Below are positions 35,161-35,378 of a DNA stretch of 35,378 nucleotides, one piece after another. Numbering within the stretch: the first letter of the stretch is position 1; the number at the start of each line of letters is the position of its first letter. This DNA comes from Amycolatopsis sp. Its GTDB lineage: Bacteria > Actinomycetota > Actinomycetes > Mycobacteriales > Pseudonocardiaceae. A model generated the notes under the pieces. That model had not been told where the DNA came from, searched no databases, and saw only the letters and a program-made list of their open reading frames with translations. The position numbers were made by a program, and so were the translations under genes. The stretch lies in the NCBI RefSeq assembly GCF_025464955.1, contig NZ_JAODNM010000070.1:1-35378 (forward strand), read 5' to 3'.

Positions 35161-35378
35161 TGTCTCAGGACTTCGTGAACACATGTGTCCCACGACATCG
35201 TGAACAGTTTCTCATACCGGTGTGTCCTGGGTCGGCCCTTGGGCCGGCCCTGGACGTCTCGGGGTGAGGGGTTGGTAGCGGCGGGTGTGGTCGAGGGTGA
35301 GGATGCGGGCGAGGGTGTTGTCGATGAGGATGCTGACCCGGTCGCCTTGCCAGTGCAGAACGGCGGTTCGACCGGCCC
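35161..35378 (-). mobile_element. IS481-family insertion element, 3' end
   Basis: The terminal sequence starts near TGTCTCAGGACTTCGTGAAC (35161) and contains two TCGTGAACA copies 25 bases apart (35173-35181, 35198-35206), as in many IS481 inverted ends. Transposase coding follows immediately. The element continues beyond the right edge. The exact boundary and target duplication cannot be set from one end. Confidence 0.65.
35212..35378 (-). CDS. IS481-family transposase, C-terminal part
   Basis: The minus-strand frame from the right edge reads GRTAVLHWQGDRVSILIDNT followed by LARILTLDHTRRYQPLTPRR and stops at 35212. This short beta-rich tail after the DDE catalytic domain is typical of actinobacterial IS481-type transposases. 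The catalytic residues lie outside the window, so intactness cannot be judged. Confidence 0.7.
   Translation of the reverse strand, partial: AGRTAVLHWQGDRVSILIDNTLARILTLDHTRRYQPLTPRRPGPAQGPTQDTPV

Overview
The window is high-GC actinobacterial chromosome with dense, short-spaced genes on both strands and frequent GTG/TTG starts. The furA-katG pair, two probable F420-type oxidoreductases, many TetR/LysR/two-component regulators and secreted hydrolases suggest a soil actinomycete. Pseudonocardiales (Amycolatopsis-like) is my best guess; this is inference, as no rRNA marker is present. No tRNA, rRNA or CRISPR array was seen.

Layout. (1) 1-928: the 5' part of a DUF222/HNH (13E12-type) gene running off the left edge, its SOS-type promoter, and a relic-bearing spacer. 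(2) 929-7110: an ABC ATPase, an FtsX-type permease and a CPBP membrane protease on the minus strand, divergent from a NarL-type sensor kinase and response regulator; this looks like an envelope-stress or antibiotic-detoxification module. (3) 7115-8566: a methyltransferase, a tiny SDR remnant and a MaoC dehydratase. (4) 8625-11318: furA-katG peroxide-defence operon with an operator-like palindrome at the fur start. (5) 11562-12891: YggT and a secreted beta-propeller protein, convergent and overlapping. (6) 13018-16585: a TetR relic, a well-formed promoter with an embedded palindrome, and a four-gene operon (MBL hydrolase, crotonase, O-methyltransferase, TetR). (7) 16621-17751: hairpins and a 5'-truncated, frameshifted pseudogene. 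(8) 17805-23394: an operon of a secreted penicillin-acylase-family enzyme with a discoidin domain, a sphingomyelinase-C-like phosphodiesterase and an MFS permease. (9) 23413-25262: a small broken gene and a complete second DUF222/HNH gene, in inverted orientation to the one at the left edge. (10) 25778-27360: MgtC-like protein and an LLM flavin/F420 oxidoreductase. (11) 27629-31115: a large secreted subtilase-like protease whose visible catalytic residues are those of sedolisins. (12) 31158-35131: a moeA-lysR-PPOX operon divergent from an OFA-type MFS transporter. (13) 35161-35378: the end of an IS481-family element.

Strongest leads: the subtilase-like protein with a sedolisin Glu/Asp/Asp/Ser set; the acylase plus sphingomyelinase-like plus MFS operon, which could act on N-acylated phospholipids; the MBL/crotonase/methyltransferase/TetR operon with its promoter-embedded operator; and the closely similar inverted 13E12 units bracketing about 23.5 kb, each with an SOS-box-like site and an apparently leaderless start. 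All functional roles are inferred from motifs and context; no database search was possible.
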